Of a stretch of 64,000 bases of DNA, positions 41,207 to 48,880 are shown piece after piece. The DNA comes from Candidatus Doudnabacteria bacterium RIFCSPHIGHO2_02_FULL_42_25 (GTDB lineage Bacteria > Patescibacteria > Doudnabacteria > UBA920 > O2-02-FULL-48-8). How positions within the stretch are numbered: position 1 is the stretch's first letter; each line of letters opens with the position of its first letter. Below the pieces are notes generated by a model. It was not told the DNA's origin. It saw only the letters and a program-made list of their open reading frames with translations, and did not search any database. Made by a program: the position numbers and the translations under genes. The stretch is taken from positions 76,956 through 140,955 of the forward strand of contig MFEQ01000006.1 in the NCBI GenBank assembly GCA_001777665.1. The letters run 5' to 3'.

Positions 41207-41620
41207 TCACTTCTGCTCCTTTGTCACGAATCGAGTTTTGACCGGCAACTTGTGAGATGCCAACCGCATAGCTTCTTCAGCCTGAACCGGGGTTACGCCA
41301 TCCATTTCAAATAAAATTCGTCCTTTTTGAACTACAGCAACAAAGTGATCTACAGCACCTTTTCCAGCTCCCATCGGTGATTCATTACCATGAGCAGTAA
41401 TTGGTTTATCCGGGAAAATTCGAATCCAAATTTTACCACCACGTTGGATGTATCGAGTCATAGCGCGCCTAGCTGCTTCGATCTGACGCGAAGTCACCCA
41501 GCTGTTTTCCAGCGATTTCAGTCCAAAGCTGCCGAAGGCGACAAAATTTCCAGACATGGCCTTGCCTTTAGATGATCCGCGATGATGCTTTCGATGTTTA
41601 ACTTTCTTTGGAATAAGCAT
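41207..41620 (-). CDS. rplP: Ribosomal protein L16
   Basis: 137 residues; located near the A-site tRNA and 5S rRNA. The start MLIPKKVKHRKHHRGSSKGK, the middle GGKIWIRIFPDKPITAHGNE and the loop MGAGKGAVDHFVAVVQKGRI are standard. It follows rpsC by nine bases. Confidence 0.97.
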   Translation of the reverse strand: MLIPKKVKHRKHHRGSSKGKAMSGNFVAFGSFGLKSLENSWVTSRQIEAARRAMTRYIQRGGKIWIRIFPDKPITAHGNESPMGAGKGAVDHFVAVVQKGRILFEMDGVTPVQAEEAMRLASHKLPVKTRFVTKEQK

Positions 41621-41629
41621 AAATAATCC

Positions 41630-42289
41630 TTAAACTTTAAGCTTTAACTTGTTGCCTTCAAAAACTTCGCCTTTGTTGATCCAAACTTTAATACCGATCG
41701 TGCCGTATGTAGTAAATGCTGTAACTCTAGCAAAATCAATATTCGCTCTCAAAGTATGCAAAGGAAGCTTACCTTTGAACAATCTTTCGGATCGGGCAAT
41801 TTCAGCTCCACCTAATCGGCCTGAACATTCGATACGAACACCAATCGCTCCGGATTCCATAACTTTCTCAATCGAAGCTTTCATCGCACGTCGGAAAGCA
41901 ATACGTCGTTCAATCTGGTCTGCAATGTCTTGGGCTATAACTTGGGCTTGAAGATTTACATCCTTGATTTCTTCGATATTGATCTTCATTTCCAATTTAT
42001 CAAGTTTCAAATGCTTCAAAATCTTCTTTTTCAACTCTTCGATCCCGCCACCACCTTTTCCGATAATCATTCCAGGTTTCGTGGTTTTGATATTTATATA
42101 AAGTCTGTTGCTGTATCGTTCGATATCGACGCGAACCAATCCGGACTTTTTCAAAGCATTACCAAGGAAAGCTCGAATTTTCGTATCTTCAGCAAGAAGA
42201 GTTGCAAAACCAGTCTTGGTCAGCCATCGTGACTTCCAAGTGTCTGTAATTTTCAGTCTTAAACTATTTGCGTTTACTTTATGTCCCAT
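41630..42289 (-). CDS. rpsC: Ribosomal protein S3
   Basis: 219 residues; shapes the mRNA entry channel. GHKVNANSLRLKITDTWKSR starts the protein, which has the KH motif KPGMIIGKGGGGIEELKKKI near 75 and the C-terminal domain GVRIECSGRLGGAEIARSER. It follows rplV by four bases. Length is typical. Confidence 0.97.
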   Translation of the reverse strand: MGHKVNANSLRLKITDTWKSRWLTKTGFATLLAEDTKIRAFLGNALKKSGLVRVDIERYSNRLYINIKTTKPGMIIGKGGGGIEELKKKILKHLKLDKLEMKINIEEIKDVNLQAQVIAQDIADQIERRIAFRRAMKASIEKVMESGAIGVRIECSGRLGGAEIARSERLFKGKLPLHTLRANIDFARVTAFTTYGTIGIKVWINKGEVFEGNKLKLKV

Positions 42290-42293
42290 AAAA

Positions 42294-42839
42294 TTATTGA
42301 CCCGATCTCCTGTTAAATAATCGACGTTTCAAACTAATCTTTTGCTGCTTCATCTTTTCATCAGATTTCGGAGCTTGTTTCGGGACATTCTGCTTTTCTG
42401 ACGCTTGACCAGCTTCAGGAAGAGCTACGGCTTTTGGTCGAAGTGAGAAAACTGATCTAGATTTTTTCTTGGATTTACCAGCTCTGGATTCTAATACGAC
42501 ACTAATATGACTAGTTCTCTTTCGTTCTACGAATGCTCGTCCTTGTGCTCTTGGCGCATATCTTTTATAAACTGGTCCGCCATCTACAGTTAGAGATTTA
42601 ATAAACATATCATCTTTATTCATATTGAAATTATGCACGCCATTGGCAATAGCAGAATTGATCGCTTTGCTTAGTGGAAGAGCAGCGTTCTTCGAAGAAA
42701 ATCTAAGCTGTTCCAATGCATCAGAAACATGCATTTTTCTAACCAAATCAGCGACAAGTCGAAGCTTTCGCGGAGAGACATGAATGTATCTTGCGAACGC
42801 TTTAACCTCGGTATGCAGTTTGGGATTCTTTTCAGCCAT
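42294..42839 (-). CDS. rplV: Ribosomal protein L22 with C-terminal extension
   Basis: 181 residues against about 110 in most bacteria. The core shows KAFARYIHVSPRKLRLVADL, the tunnel-loop region PVYKRYAPRAQGRAFVERKR and the final strand TSHISVVLES. From about residue 125 a basic, low-complexity tail follows (SKKKSRSVFSLRPKAVALPE and on to RRLFNRRSGQ). Such tails are seen in CPR ribosomal proteins and probably lie on the ribosome surface. It is preceded by an inverted hexamer element. Confidence 0.95.
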   Translation of the reverse strand: MAEKNPKLHTEVKAFARYIHVSPRKLRLVADLVRKMHVSDALEQLRFSSKNAALPLSKAINSAIANGVHNFNMNKDDMFIKSLTVDGGPVYKRYAPRAQGRAFVERKRTSHISVVLESRAGKSKKKSRSVFSLRPKAVALPEAGQASEKQNVPKQAPKSDEKMKQQKISLKRRLFNRRSGQ

Positions 42840-42929
42840 AAATTTATCTACGAACTTACGAAATTTTTACGAAAATACGAAAGAAAGCTATTTTCGTATG
42901 TTCGTATTCTTTTCGTACTTTCGTAGCCA
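42840..42929. repeat. TACGAA/TTCGTA inverted hexamer element
   Basis: In transcript sense four TACGAA units, loop AGCT, then four TTCGTA units, with AAATTT before the rplV ATG. It fills the rpsS-rplV spacer. The hexamers recur every 8-11 bases. Confidence 0.72.
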
Positions 42930-43265
42930 TTACTTTTTGGGCTCCTCTTTAGCAGCAGTTGTGGCACGTCTTTCAGCGTCAGCAGCTGCCAATGCTTCAT
43001 CTTTTGCCATCTTACCACCATGTCTAGTAAATTTCCGAGTTGGAGCAAACTCACCGAGTTTGTGGCCAACCATGTTTTCTGAAGGAATAACTGTAATAAA
43101 ATTCTTACCCTGGTGGACGAGGAAAGTCATGCCAACCATTTCAGGAAAAATCGTAGAATCACGTGACCAAGTTTTAATTTGAACTTTAGAACCTGGTTTG
43201 TTCTTCTGAACTTTCTCTAATAATTTTGGATCGATAAAAGGTCCTTTTTTCAGTGATCGTGACAT
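42930..43265 (-). CDS. rpsS: Ribosomal protein S19 with C-terminal tail
   Basis: 111 residues; contacts the 30S head and S13. MSRSLKKGPFIDPKLLEKVQ, TWSRDSTIFPEMVGMTFLVH and VGHKLGEFAPTRKFTRHGGK identify it. The last 20 residues are an Ala/Glu/Lys-rich extension beyond the usual 92 residues. It follows rplB by one base. Confidence 0.96.
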   Translation of the reverse strand: MSRSLKKGPFIDPKLLEKVQKNKPGSKVQIKTWSRDSTIFPEMVGMTFLVHQGKNFITVIPSENMVGHKLGEFAPTRKFTRHGGKMAKDEALAAADAERRATTAAKEEPKK

Positions 43266-43266
43266 A

Positions 43267-44100
43267 TTATTTGCTTCGTCTCTTAACTATAAATCTAGAA
43301 CTTGCTCTCTTTGGGTTACGGGTGCGGACACCAAGTGCGTGTTTACCCCAAGGAGTTTTCGGATATTTAAGCCCAATTGGGTTATGACCTTCTCCACCAC
43401 CATGAGGGTGATCCACAGGGTTCATAGCTTTACCGCGTACAGATGGACGAATTCCCATGTGTCGAGTGCGTCCAGCTTTACCGATTCTAACATACATCCA
43501 GTCGACATTTGAAACTTGCCCGAGTGTAGCATAAGCATTGCCAGCAACTTTTCGAATTTCGCCTGATGGCATTTTCAATAAAACGTGCTCGCCTTCACTA
43601 GCGGAAATAATAGCGTAGTTCCCTGCGGCTCTAGCGATTTGACCACCACGTCCAGCCAAAATTTCTATACTGTGGACATTGGTTCCTACCGGGATATTTT
43701 TGAGCATCATACGATTCCCGACTTTCACTTCAGTTCGAGGAGCTGTGAGTAAAATAGTTCCGACTTTCACTCCATCTGGAGCGAGGATGTATCGCTTCTC
43801 ACCATCACGGTATGCAAGCAGGGAAATAAAAGCACTTCGTCCTGGATCATATTCGAGAGTCTGAACTTTTGCAGGAATATTCAACTTTTCACGCATAAAA
43901 TCAATCATCCGGACTTTTTGCTTGTGTCCACCACCTTGGTGTCTGGTGGTAATCAAACCGCGATTGTTTCGGCCGCCGGTTTTTTTCTTAGACACAATCA
44001 AAGCATTCGGAGCTTTGACTCGTTTTCTTAGAACAGAATAATCCGTAACTGAATGAATTCTGCGTCCTGGTGAAGTTGGTTTGTAGATTTTGATAGCCAT
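43267..44100 (-). CDS. rplB: Ribosomal protein L2
   Basis: 277 residues; essential for subunit joining and peptidyl transfer. It has the start KIYKPTSPGRRIHSVTDYSV, the middle EYDPGRSAFISLLAYRDGEK and the conserved His region GKAMNPVDHPHGGGEGHNPI. It follows rplW by one base. Normal family length. Confidence 0.97.
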   Translation of the reverse strand: MAIKIYKPTSPGRRIHSVTDYSVLRKRVKAPNALIVSKKKTGGRNNRGLITTRHQGGGHKQKVRMIDFMREKLNIPAKVQTLEYDPGRSAFISLLAYRDGEKRYILAPDGVKVGTILLTAPRTEVKVGNRMMLKNIPVGTNVHSIEILAGRGGQIARAAGNYAIISASEGEHVLLKMPSGEIRKVAGNAYATLGQVSNVDWMYVRIGKAGRTRHMGIRPSVRGKAMNPVDHPHGGGEGHNPIGLKYPKTPWGKHALGVRTRNPKRASSRFIVKRRSK

Positions 44101-44101
44101 A

Positions 44102-44533
44102 CTAGATTCCTTCGGCTAAGCCGGAAATTTTTTCACCTTGTTTTAATGTCACGATGGCCTTCTTCCAATCTTGAGTGCGGCCCATGACTCGTCCCTGTCG
44201 GCGGGATTTACCTTGAACATTCGCGATATTTACTTTAACGACATGGACATCATAAACTTTTTCTATAGCTTTCTTAACTTCAATTTTATTCGCGTTGCGA
44301 TCAACTCGGAATACATATCTGCCGGTAGTCGAAAACATATTAGTCTTTTCCGACAAATGATGGTTTTTCAAAATTCTGTGTGCTGAACCGGTGTCCTCTT
44401 TCAGTACAACCGGCTTGCCCTCCGTAGCTTTAGCGGAGGAGGGCTCTTGGACCATATCCAAGACATTCTCTTCTTTCTTCTTCTTACTCCCCTTGTCCCC
44501 TTTATTCCCTTTTATTCTATCGAGAAGTCCCAT
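44102..44533 (-). CDS. rplW: Ribosomal protein L23 with extended N-terminus
   Basis: 143 residues against about 95-100 in most bacteria. The L23 core starts near residue 50 (AHRILKNHHLSEKTNMFSTT) and ends with VNIANVQGKSRRQGRVMGRT. The first 48 residues are extra: a Lys/Gly-rich start (GNKGDKGSKKKKEEN) and the peptide PSSAKATEGKP, which is encoded by a palindromic DNA repeat within the gene. L23 sits at the tunnel exit and docks trigger factor and SRP. It overlaps rplD by 17 bases. Confidence 0.94.
   Translation of the reverse strand: MGLLDRIKGNKGDKGSKKKKEENVLDMVQEPSSAKATEGKPVVLKEDTGSAHRILKNHHLSEKTNMFSTTGRYVFRVDRNANKIEVKKAIEKVYDVHVVKVNIANVQGKSRRQGRVMGRTQDWKKAIVTLKQGEKISGLAEGI
44416..44443. 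repeat. Palindromic repeat inside the rplW coding region
   Basis: GCCCTCCG TAGCTTTAG CGGAGG-A-GGGC forms a hairpin and codes for SSAKATEGKP on the minus strand. It keeps the reading frame. Confidence 0.65.
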
Positions 44534-45161
44534 ATGTTTTTTCTATTACAGTTAAGGCATCTTTCAAAACCACCACATCGTACTTCATCAAATCAACAAC
44601 ATTCAACTGATTTGCGTATAAAATTTTCACATTGGCAAGGTTTCTGACAGCGCGTTCCAATTCAGCATTTTTCGCATCCATCACTACCAAATATTTTTTA
44701 CCCAAACCAGCTTTGGTCGCGAAATCATTCAATCTTTTCGAAATTTCTTTAGTCTTCGCAGTTTTATCCAAATTTTCGAGCACAACTAATTTCTTATCAT
44801 TTAATTTATCAGTCAAAATAGTAAACAAAGCTTTACGCCATGCAGAGCGGTTCATTTTCAAAGACCAATTTCGATCTGATCGTGGTCCAAATGTAATTCC
44901 ACCGTGTCGCCAAATTGGAGATCGGATAGAACCAGCTCGAGCGCGTCCAGTACCTTTTTGCTTCCAAGGCTTTCGGCCACTACCTGCGACTTCACCTCGG
45001 TTTTTGGTATGAGCTAGTGCTGATCTTGCGTTGGATAGTTGGATTCGAACAGCCGAATGCACCAAATTCGCGTCGATTTTTTCCACGCCAAAAATCTTTG
45101 GATTGAGATCCAAATCTGTAACTTTGTCACCTGTTTGGTTATAGACGACGACTTTGGGCAT
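44517..45161 (-). CDS. rplD: Ribosomal protein L4
   Basis: 214 residues; lines the exit tunnel. The tunnel loop is visible as SALAHTKNRGEVAGSGRKPW KQKGTGRARAGSIRSP. The globular parts NRSAWRKALFTILTDKL and MDAKNAELERAVRNLANVKI are normal. In E. coli L4 also represses the S10 operon. Unusually, it is separated from rplC by a glycerophosphodiesterase gene. Confidence 0.96.
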   Translation of the reverse strand: MPKVVVYNQTGDKVTDLDLNPKIFGVEKIDANLVHSAVRIQLSNARSALAHTKNRGEVAGSGRKPWKQKGTGRARAGSIRSPIWRHGGITFGPRSDRNWSLKMNRSAWRKALFTILTDKLNDKKLVVLENLDKTAKTKEISKRLNDFATKAGLGKKYLVVMDAKNAELERAVRNLANVKILYANQLNVVDLMKYDVVVLKDALTVIEKTYGTSR

Positions 45162-45164
45162 ATG

Positions 45165-45824
45165 TTATTTAATTAACCCTGGATAATCGGTGAAAATTCC
45201 ATCGACACCGATCTTTTTCATTCGTTTTAATTCCTTCTCGGAATTGACTGTCCAGACGTAGATATTTTTCGCAAACTTGCGTAAATATTTAACAACCTGA
45301 TCAGTCACGAACAAATTTCTTGGATGGATCGAATACAACTGCAAATTTCTAGTAAGCTGCATCATAATCGGCAAGAAATAAAATTTTCTCACCGGAATAA
45401 TTAATCCCAGATGGACTTTTCCATCCAAAGCTCTGATTTTCTTGAGAACCCCCGGATAAAATGAGGAAATCAGAACCCTGTGCGGAAAATTTTTAATTTT
45501 GTTTAGAACTTTTTGCTCGATGCCTTGGACTTTGATTTCGATATTAACATCAACGTCGATGGCGGCTAAGGCTTCGTCGAGAGTTGGAATCAATCGATAC
45601 CGAGAAATGGCTCGCAATTCTGCCAAAGTACTTTTGGCAATGGCTTGTCCATCATCGAACAATCTTTTCAATGTTCGGTCGTGGAAAAGTACTAGTTCTC
45701 CATCTCTTGTTACCCGTATATCGAGCTCGACCATTTTCACCCCATGCTCAATTGCTTTTTTCAAAGAACGGATTGTGTTCTCCGGTTCAAACCCTGATGC
45801 TCCTCTGTGCCCGATTACTAGCAT
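45165..45824 (-). CDS. Glycerophosphodiester phosphodiesterase inserted in the S10 operon
   Basis: 219 residues, GDPD family. The active site is seen as VIGHRGASGFEPENT (His, Arg, Glu) and ELDIRVTRDGELVLFHDRTL (Glu, Asp, His), with DVNIEIKVQ near 92 and WTVNSEKELKRMKKIGVDGI at the end. It hydrolyses glycerophosphodiesters to glycerol 3-phosphate and an alcohol. No signal peptide, so it is cytoplasmic. It lies exactly between rplC (eight-base gap) and rplD (three-base gap) in the same direction. That is foreign to the conserved rplC-rplD-rplW order. Confidence 0.92.
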   Translation of the reverse strand: MLVIGHRGASGFEPENTIRSLKKAIEHGVKMVELDIRVTRDGELVLFHDRTLKRLFDDGQAIAKSTLAELRAISRYRLIPTLDEALAAIDVDVNIEIKVQGIEQKVLNKIKNFPHRVLISSFYPGVLKKIRALDGKVHLGLIIPVRKFYFLPIMMQLTRNLQLYSIHPRNLFVTDQVVKYLRKFAKNIYVWTVNSEKELKRMKKIGVDGIFTDYPGLIK

Positions 45825-45832
45825 AAATCCGG

Positions 45833-46408
45833 TTATTTACGCATCGCCTGAATCTTAACTATTCCACCATTTGCGCCTGGAACTGCTCCTTTTATTGCTA
45901 TTAAATTCCGTGCTGCGTCGACATCCACTACTTCCAAATTCGTCACTGTTCTAGTGCCGCCCATACGTCCGGCCATGTGCAAACCTTTTCTGACGTGCTG
46001 TGGGAAACGGCCTCCGATAGCTCCGACTGCGCGAGGGTGATCATGTCCGTGAGATGCTGGCGCTCCGTGGAAGTGCCATCGTTTAACTGGGCCTGCAAAC
46101 CCCTTTCCTTTCATCTCTGCGGTAACTTTAACCTTATCACCAATAATAAACGTATCAGCTTTGATCTCATCACCAGTGCTGTAGCTATCTTTATCATCAG
46201 TTCGGAATTCAACTAACTTTTTAAATTTATTGCCGGTTTTCTTTTTACCAAATCCAACCTGAACAGCAGTGTATTTATCTTTGTCCATGGTTCGAACCAA
46301 TGTCACTTTAACTGGACCCGCCTTCAAAATAGTTACCGGAACTACGATACCTTTGTCGGTAAACATCTGAGACATCTTCAATTTTTGAGCAATTATGAAT
46401 TTGGCCAT
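45833..46408 (-). CDS. rplC: Ribosomal protein L3
   Basis: 191 residues; one of the earliest 50S assembly proteins. FIIAQKLKMSQMFTDKGIVV starts it; the conserved loop region KRWHFHGAPASHGHDHPRAV and MAGRMGGTRTVTNLEVVDVD are present. The upstream spacer to rpsJ contains a terminator-like hairpin inside an inverted hexamer element, which may regulate all downstream genes. Confidence 0.96.
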   Translation of the reverse strand: MAKFIIAQKLKMSQMFTDKGIVVPVTILKAGPVKVTLVRTMDKDKYTAVQVGFGKKKTGNKFKKLVEFRTDDKDSYSTGDEIKADTFIIGDKVKVTAEMKGKGFAGPVKRWHFHGAPASHGHDHPRAVGAIGGRFPQHVRKGLHMAGRMGGTRTVTNLEVVDVDAARNLIAIKGAVPGANGGIVKIQAMRK

Positions 46409-46575
46409 GACTTTACTAATTACGAATTTTTACCAATATACGAATGGGTTTTTAAAAAACCGACCAGATCCCCTTTAATAAAGAAACCTGGTCGGTTCTT
46501 CAAGATTGGCGATATCCTGGGGGATCTTGACCCAATCTATTCGTATATTCGTACTGATTAGTAATTCGTAAAGTT
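46409..46575 (-). promoter_or_regulatory. Compound hairpin with internal terminator between rpsJ and rplC
   Basis: Outer arms of about 34 bases (TTTACTAATTACGAATTTTT... at 46412 and ATTCGTATATTCGTACTGAT... at 46540) enclose AAAAAACCGACCAG...CTGGTCGGTT (46454-46497), a terminator with T-run in transcript sense. GATTGG/CCAATC and CAAGAT/ATCTTG offer alternative pairings next to it. It may act as an attenuator. Confidence 0.55.
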
Positions 46576-46899
46576 CTACATCTTAATCTCGACGTCGACA
46601 CCAGCTGGCAAATTGAGATTACTCAATGCATCTATGGTTTTCGGAGTCGGAGAAGAGATATCAATCAATCGTTTATGGATGCGCATCTCGAATTGCTCAC
46701 GTGCATTCTTGTGCACAAAAGTCGATTTGTTGACTGTGTATTTTGTCTTTTCCGTTGGAAGAGGAACTGGACCCAATACACCTGCACCAGTCCGCTTTGC
46801 TGTATCGACAATTTGGCGGGCTGATTGATCAATCAACTTGTGATCATATCCTCGAATTTTGATTCTTATTCTGCTGACTGCAGCAACTTCTTGAGCCAT
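46576..46899 (-). CDS. rpsJ: Ribosomal protein S10
   Basis: 107 residues; 30S protein that also serves in transcription antitermination as NusE. RIRIKIRGYDHKLIDQSARQ at the start, GPVPLPTEKTKYTVNKSTFV in the loop and HKRLIDISSPTPKTIDALSN at the end are characteristic. It follows tuf after an 81-base gap with an 11-bp hairpin. Confidence 0.97.
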   Translation of the reverse strand: MAQEVAAVSRIRIKIRGYDHKLIDQSARQIVDTAKRTGAGVLGPVPLPTEKTKYTVNKSTFVHKNAREQFEMRIHKRLIDISSPTPKTIDALSNLNLPAGVDVEIKM

Positions 46900-46939
46900 C
46901 TTATATAATGAACTTAATTACACAACCCACTAATACTAC

Positions 46940-46975
46940 ACGAAACGGAAGCCCCTGTAAAGAGGCTTCCGTTTA
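46940..46975. other. Hairpin between tuf and rpsJ
   Basis: AAACGGAAGCC and GGCTTCCGTTT form an 11-bp stem around a 14-base loop. There is no clear T-run, so it may protect the tuf 3' end or act as a weak terminator. Confidence 0.5.
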
Positions 46976-46980
46976 CGTAT

Positions 46981-48168
46981 TTACTTCGTGATTTTGTTTA
47001 CAACTCCAGCACCGACAGTGTGTCCACCTTCGCGAATAGCGAAGCGCATCTTTTCTTCCAAAGCAACTGGGGTAATCAACTTGACTTTGAGGGAAACAGT
47101 GTCTCCAGGCATGACCATTTCTTGACCTGCTGGCAATTCAACTTCTCCGGTTACGTCTGTAGTTCGGATGTAGAATTGAGGCTTATAACCTTTGAAGAAT
47201 GGAGTATGACGTCCGCCTTCTTCTTTGGTCAAAATATAAACTTCTGCATCAAATTCAGTGTGAGGAGTAACTGATCCTGGTTTACACAAGACTTGTCCGC
47301 GTTCTACTTCATCTTTTTTGGTTCCGCGGAGCAAGATACCTGCGTTGTCACCAGCGCGTCCTTCATCCAATTGCTTGTTGAACATCTCAATACCAGTGAC
47401 CACTGTTTTGACAGTTGGGCGGATACCGACGATTTCAATTTCTTCGTTGATTTTGATCATTCCACGTTCGATTCTTCCGGTGACTACAGTTCCTCGTCCT
47501 TCGATGGAGAAGATGTCTTCGATAGGCATCAAAAATGGTTTATCAATTTCACGAACTGGTTCAGGGATGTAAGAATCCAAATTTTCAATCAATTTGAGAA
47601 TTGAAGCTTCGCCGATTTCGGAAGTATCACCTTCCAAAGCTTTCAAAGCTGATCCTCGAACGATAGGGGTATCTTTTCCTGGAAAACCGTATTTGGTCAG
47701 TAAATCTCGGATTTCTTCTTCGACTAAGTCTAGTAATTCTTTATCATCAACCATATCTACTTTGTTCATGTAGACGACGATGTAAGGAACTCCGACCTGT
47801 TTGGCCAGAAGAATGTGTTCTCGAGTTTGAGGCATAGGGCCGTCAGCTGCTGACACGACCAAAATCGCACCATCCATCTGGGCGGCACCGGTGATCATGT
47901 TTTTGACATAGTCAGCGTGTCCCGGACAGTCGACGTGGGCGTAGTGACGCTTGTCAGATTCGTATTCTGCGTGAGAAGTATTAATAGTAATACCACGGGC
48001 CTTTTCTTCAGGAGCGTTGTCGATAGAATCGTAGGCGCGTGCTTTGGCTTTGCCTGATTTTGCTAAAACTGTGGTGATAGCAGCAGTCAAAGTGGTTTTG
48101 CCGTGGTCAACGTGACCGATGGTTCCGACGTTGACGTGAGGCTTGGAACGATCGAATTTTTCTGCCAT
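46981..48168 (-). CDS. tuf: Elongation factor Tu
   Basis: 395 residues from the ATG at 48168; the longer frame to 48234 runs into the leader. G-motifs are GHVDHGKTT, DCPGHADYVKNMITGAAQMD, NKVD in YMNKVDMVDD and SALKAL. The EF-Tu domains 2 and 3 follow, ending EGGHTVGAGVVNKITK. It delivers aminoacyl-tRNA to the ribosome. It has its own promoter and is cut off from fusA by an island of small opposite-strand genes. Confidence 0.98.
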   Translation of the reverse strand: MAEKFDRSKPHVNVGTIGHVDHGKTTLTAAITTVLAKSGKAKARAYDSIDNAPEEKARGITINTSHAEYESDKRHYAHVDCPGHADYVKNMITGAAQMDGAILVVSAADGPMPQTREHILLAKQVGVPYIVVYMNKVDMVDDKELLDLVEEEIRDLLTKYGFPGKDTPIVRGSALKALEGDTSEIGEASILKLIENLDSYIPEPVREIDKPFLMPIEDIFSIEGRGTVVTGRIERGMIKINEEIEIVGIRPTVKTVVTGIEMFNKQLDEGRAGDNAGILLRGTKKDEVERGQVLCKPGSVTPHTEFDAEVYILTKEEGGRHTPFFKGYKPQFYIRTTDVTGEVELPAGQEMVMPGDTVSLKVKLITPVALEEKMRFAIREGGHTVGAGVVNKITK

Positions 48169-48223
48169 TTTACTGGCCTTTCCGGTGATTTTTAAGTGGT
48201 ATCCAGTCCTCCCGAGCCTTAAC

Positions 48224-48247
48224 AAAAACCCCATTTTGCGGGGGTTT
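48224..48247 (-). promoter_or_regulatory. Terminator-like hairpin in the tuf leader
   Basis: On the minus strand AAACCCCCGCAAAATGGGGTTTTTGTT lies between the tuf promoter and ATG. It could attenuate tuf, or on the other strand close transcripts coming from tuf's far side. Confidence 0.5.
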
Positions 48248-48308
48248 AGCCAAGTTCAGGATGACGCCTGACTCAAAAACCGCCAATAATTAATTTACAT
48301 GCCTAACG

Positions 48309-48337
48309 ATTATAGAGGATTTGGGGCAGTTTGTAAA
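48309..48337 (-). promoter_or_regulatory. tuf promoter
   Basis: On the minus strand TTTACA and TATAAT are separated by 17 bases, followed by a leader of about 135 bases. Confidence 0.75.
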
Positions 48338-48410
48338 GGGTTTAGGTGTCTGTGGATAAACTAGCTTAAATTCTATAAATCAGATATTCTTATCTTATTG
48401 GGAGGGTTTA

Positions 48411-48536
48411 ATGGCCGATGATGAAGGACAATGGTGGCTCGGAATTATTGCGATTGCGGCGATCATCGCAACTGCTCTCATCGGGCGAGATTGGGTACAT
48501 CAGCTGATCGCCGGTGTAGCCGCAATCAGCAACTAG
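48411..48536 (+). CDS. Tiny membrane protein, 41 aa
   Basis: ATG five bases after GGGAGGG. MADDEGQWWLGIIAIAAIIA continues to TALIGRDWVHQLIAGVAAIS. A short acidic head is followed by a hydrophobic helix (about 9-25) and an amphipathic tail. No family is recognised; phage holins and small toxic peptides have similar shape. It is first in the island between tuf and fusA and is GC-rich. A 20-residue basic peptide gene follows 17 bases later under a second strong ribosome site. Confidence 0.6.
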   Translation: MADDEGQWWLGIIAIAAIIATALIGRDWVHQLIAGVAAISN

Positions 48537-48553
48537 AAAAATCGGGAGGAACT

Positions 48554-48616
48554 ATGAGAAAAACGGGAAAGAAAAAGCCCAAGAACGGCTGGCCGATCTT
48601 CGGCTTTGGAGAGTAA
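48554..48616 (+). CDS. Basic mini-protein, 20 aa
   Basis: ATG preceded by GGGAGGA at a good distance. Product MRKTGKKKPKNGWPIFGFGE. The basic first half and aromatic second half suggest RNA or membrane binding, but no family is known. It lies between the 41-residue gene and a terminator, so the two form a bicistronic cassette. Confidence 0.45.
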   Translation: MRKTGKKKPKNGWPIFGFGE

Positions 48617-48637
48617 ACCGCCAACTCTGTCCGCCAT

Positions 48638-48676
48638 CCACCAAAGCATGAATCCACGCCTCGGTGGCTTTTTTTT
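48638..48676 (+). terminator. Island terminator 1 (CCACC...GGTGG type)
   Basis: CCACC AAAGCATGAATCCACGCCTC GGTGG followed by CTTTTTTTT. The same arms and tail recur at 49202 and 49424. Confidence 0.8.
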
Positions 48677-48698
48677 ATATGCAAATAGGAGTAATCTT

Positions 48699-48725
48699 AT
48701 GACTAGGAGAGGACTATATTGCTAG
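48699..48725 (+). CDS. Leader ORF MTRRGLYC
   Basis: Eight codons (ATG...TAG) after TAGGAG. Its stop overlaps the TTG start of the next gene (TTGCTAG), so the ORF could couple or gate translation of that gene. One of three such leader ORFs in GC-rich cassettes. Confidence 0.4.
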   Translation: MTRRGLYC

Positions 48726-48856
48726 TGACACTGACCGAGCTTCTCAACAATCTGCCCAAATACTTCTGGCTCGTTGCAGGAATTGGAACAGTCAGCATCG
48801 TGGTGGTCTTAGGACTCATCGCGAAAGTCCATAAAGATTGGGACGGAATCCGTTAA
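48719..48856 (+). CDS. Small single-pass membrane protein, 45 aa
   Basis: TTG start preceded by AGGAGAGGA. The product MLVTLTELLNNLPKYFWLVA continues GIGTVSIVVVLGLIAKVHKD, then WDGIR. One membrane helix (about 16-35) with a charged C-terminal tail. No family is recognised. A 106-residue membrane protein gene follows 24 bases later, so they may act together. Confidence 0.55.
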   Translation: MLVTLTELLNNLPKYFWLVAGIGTVSIVVVLGLIAKVHKDWDGIR

Positions 48857-48880
48857 CAAAGTAACTTTAAGGAGGAAATC

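Noticed and set aside
48351..48360. Single DnaA-box-like TGTGGATAA as replication origin sign
   Set aside because: Only one box, no dnaA or dnaN nearby and no AT-rich unwinding region.
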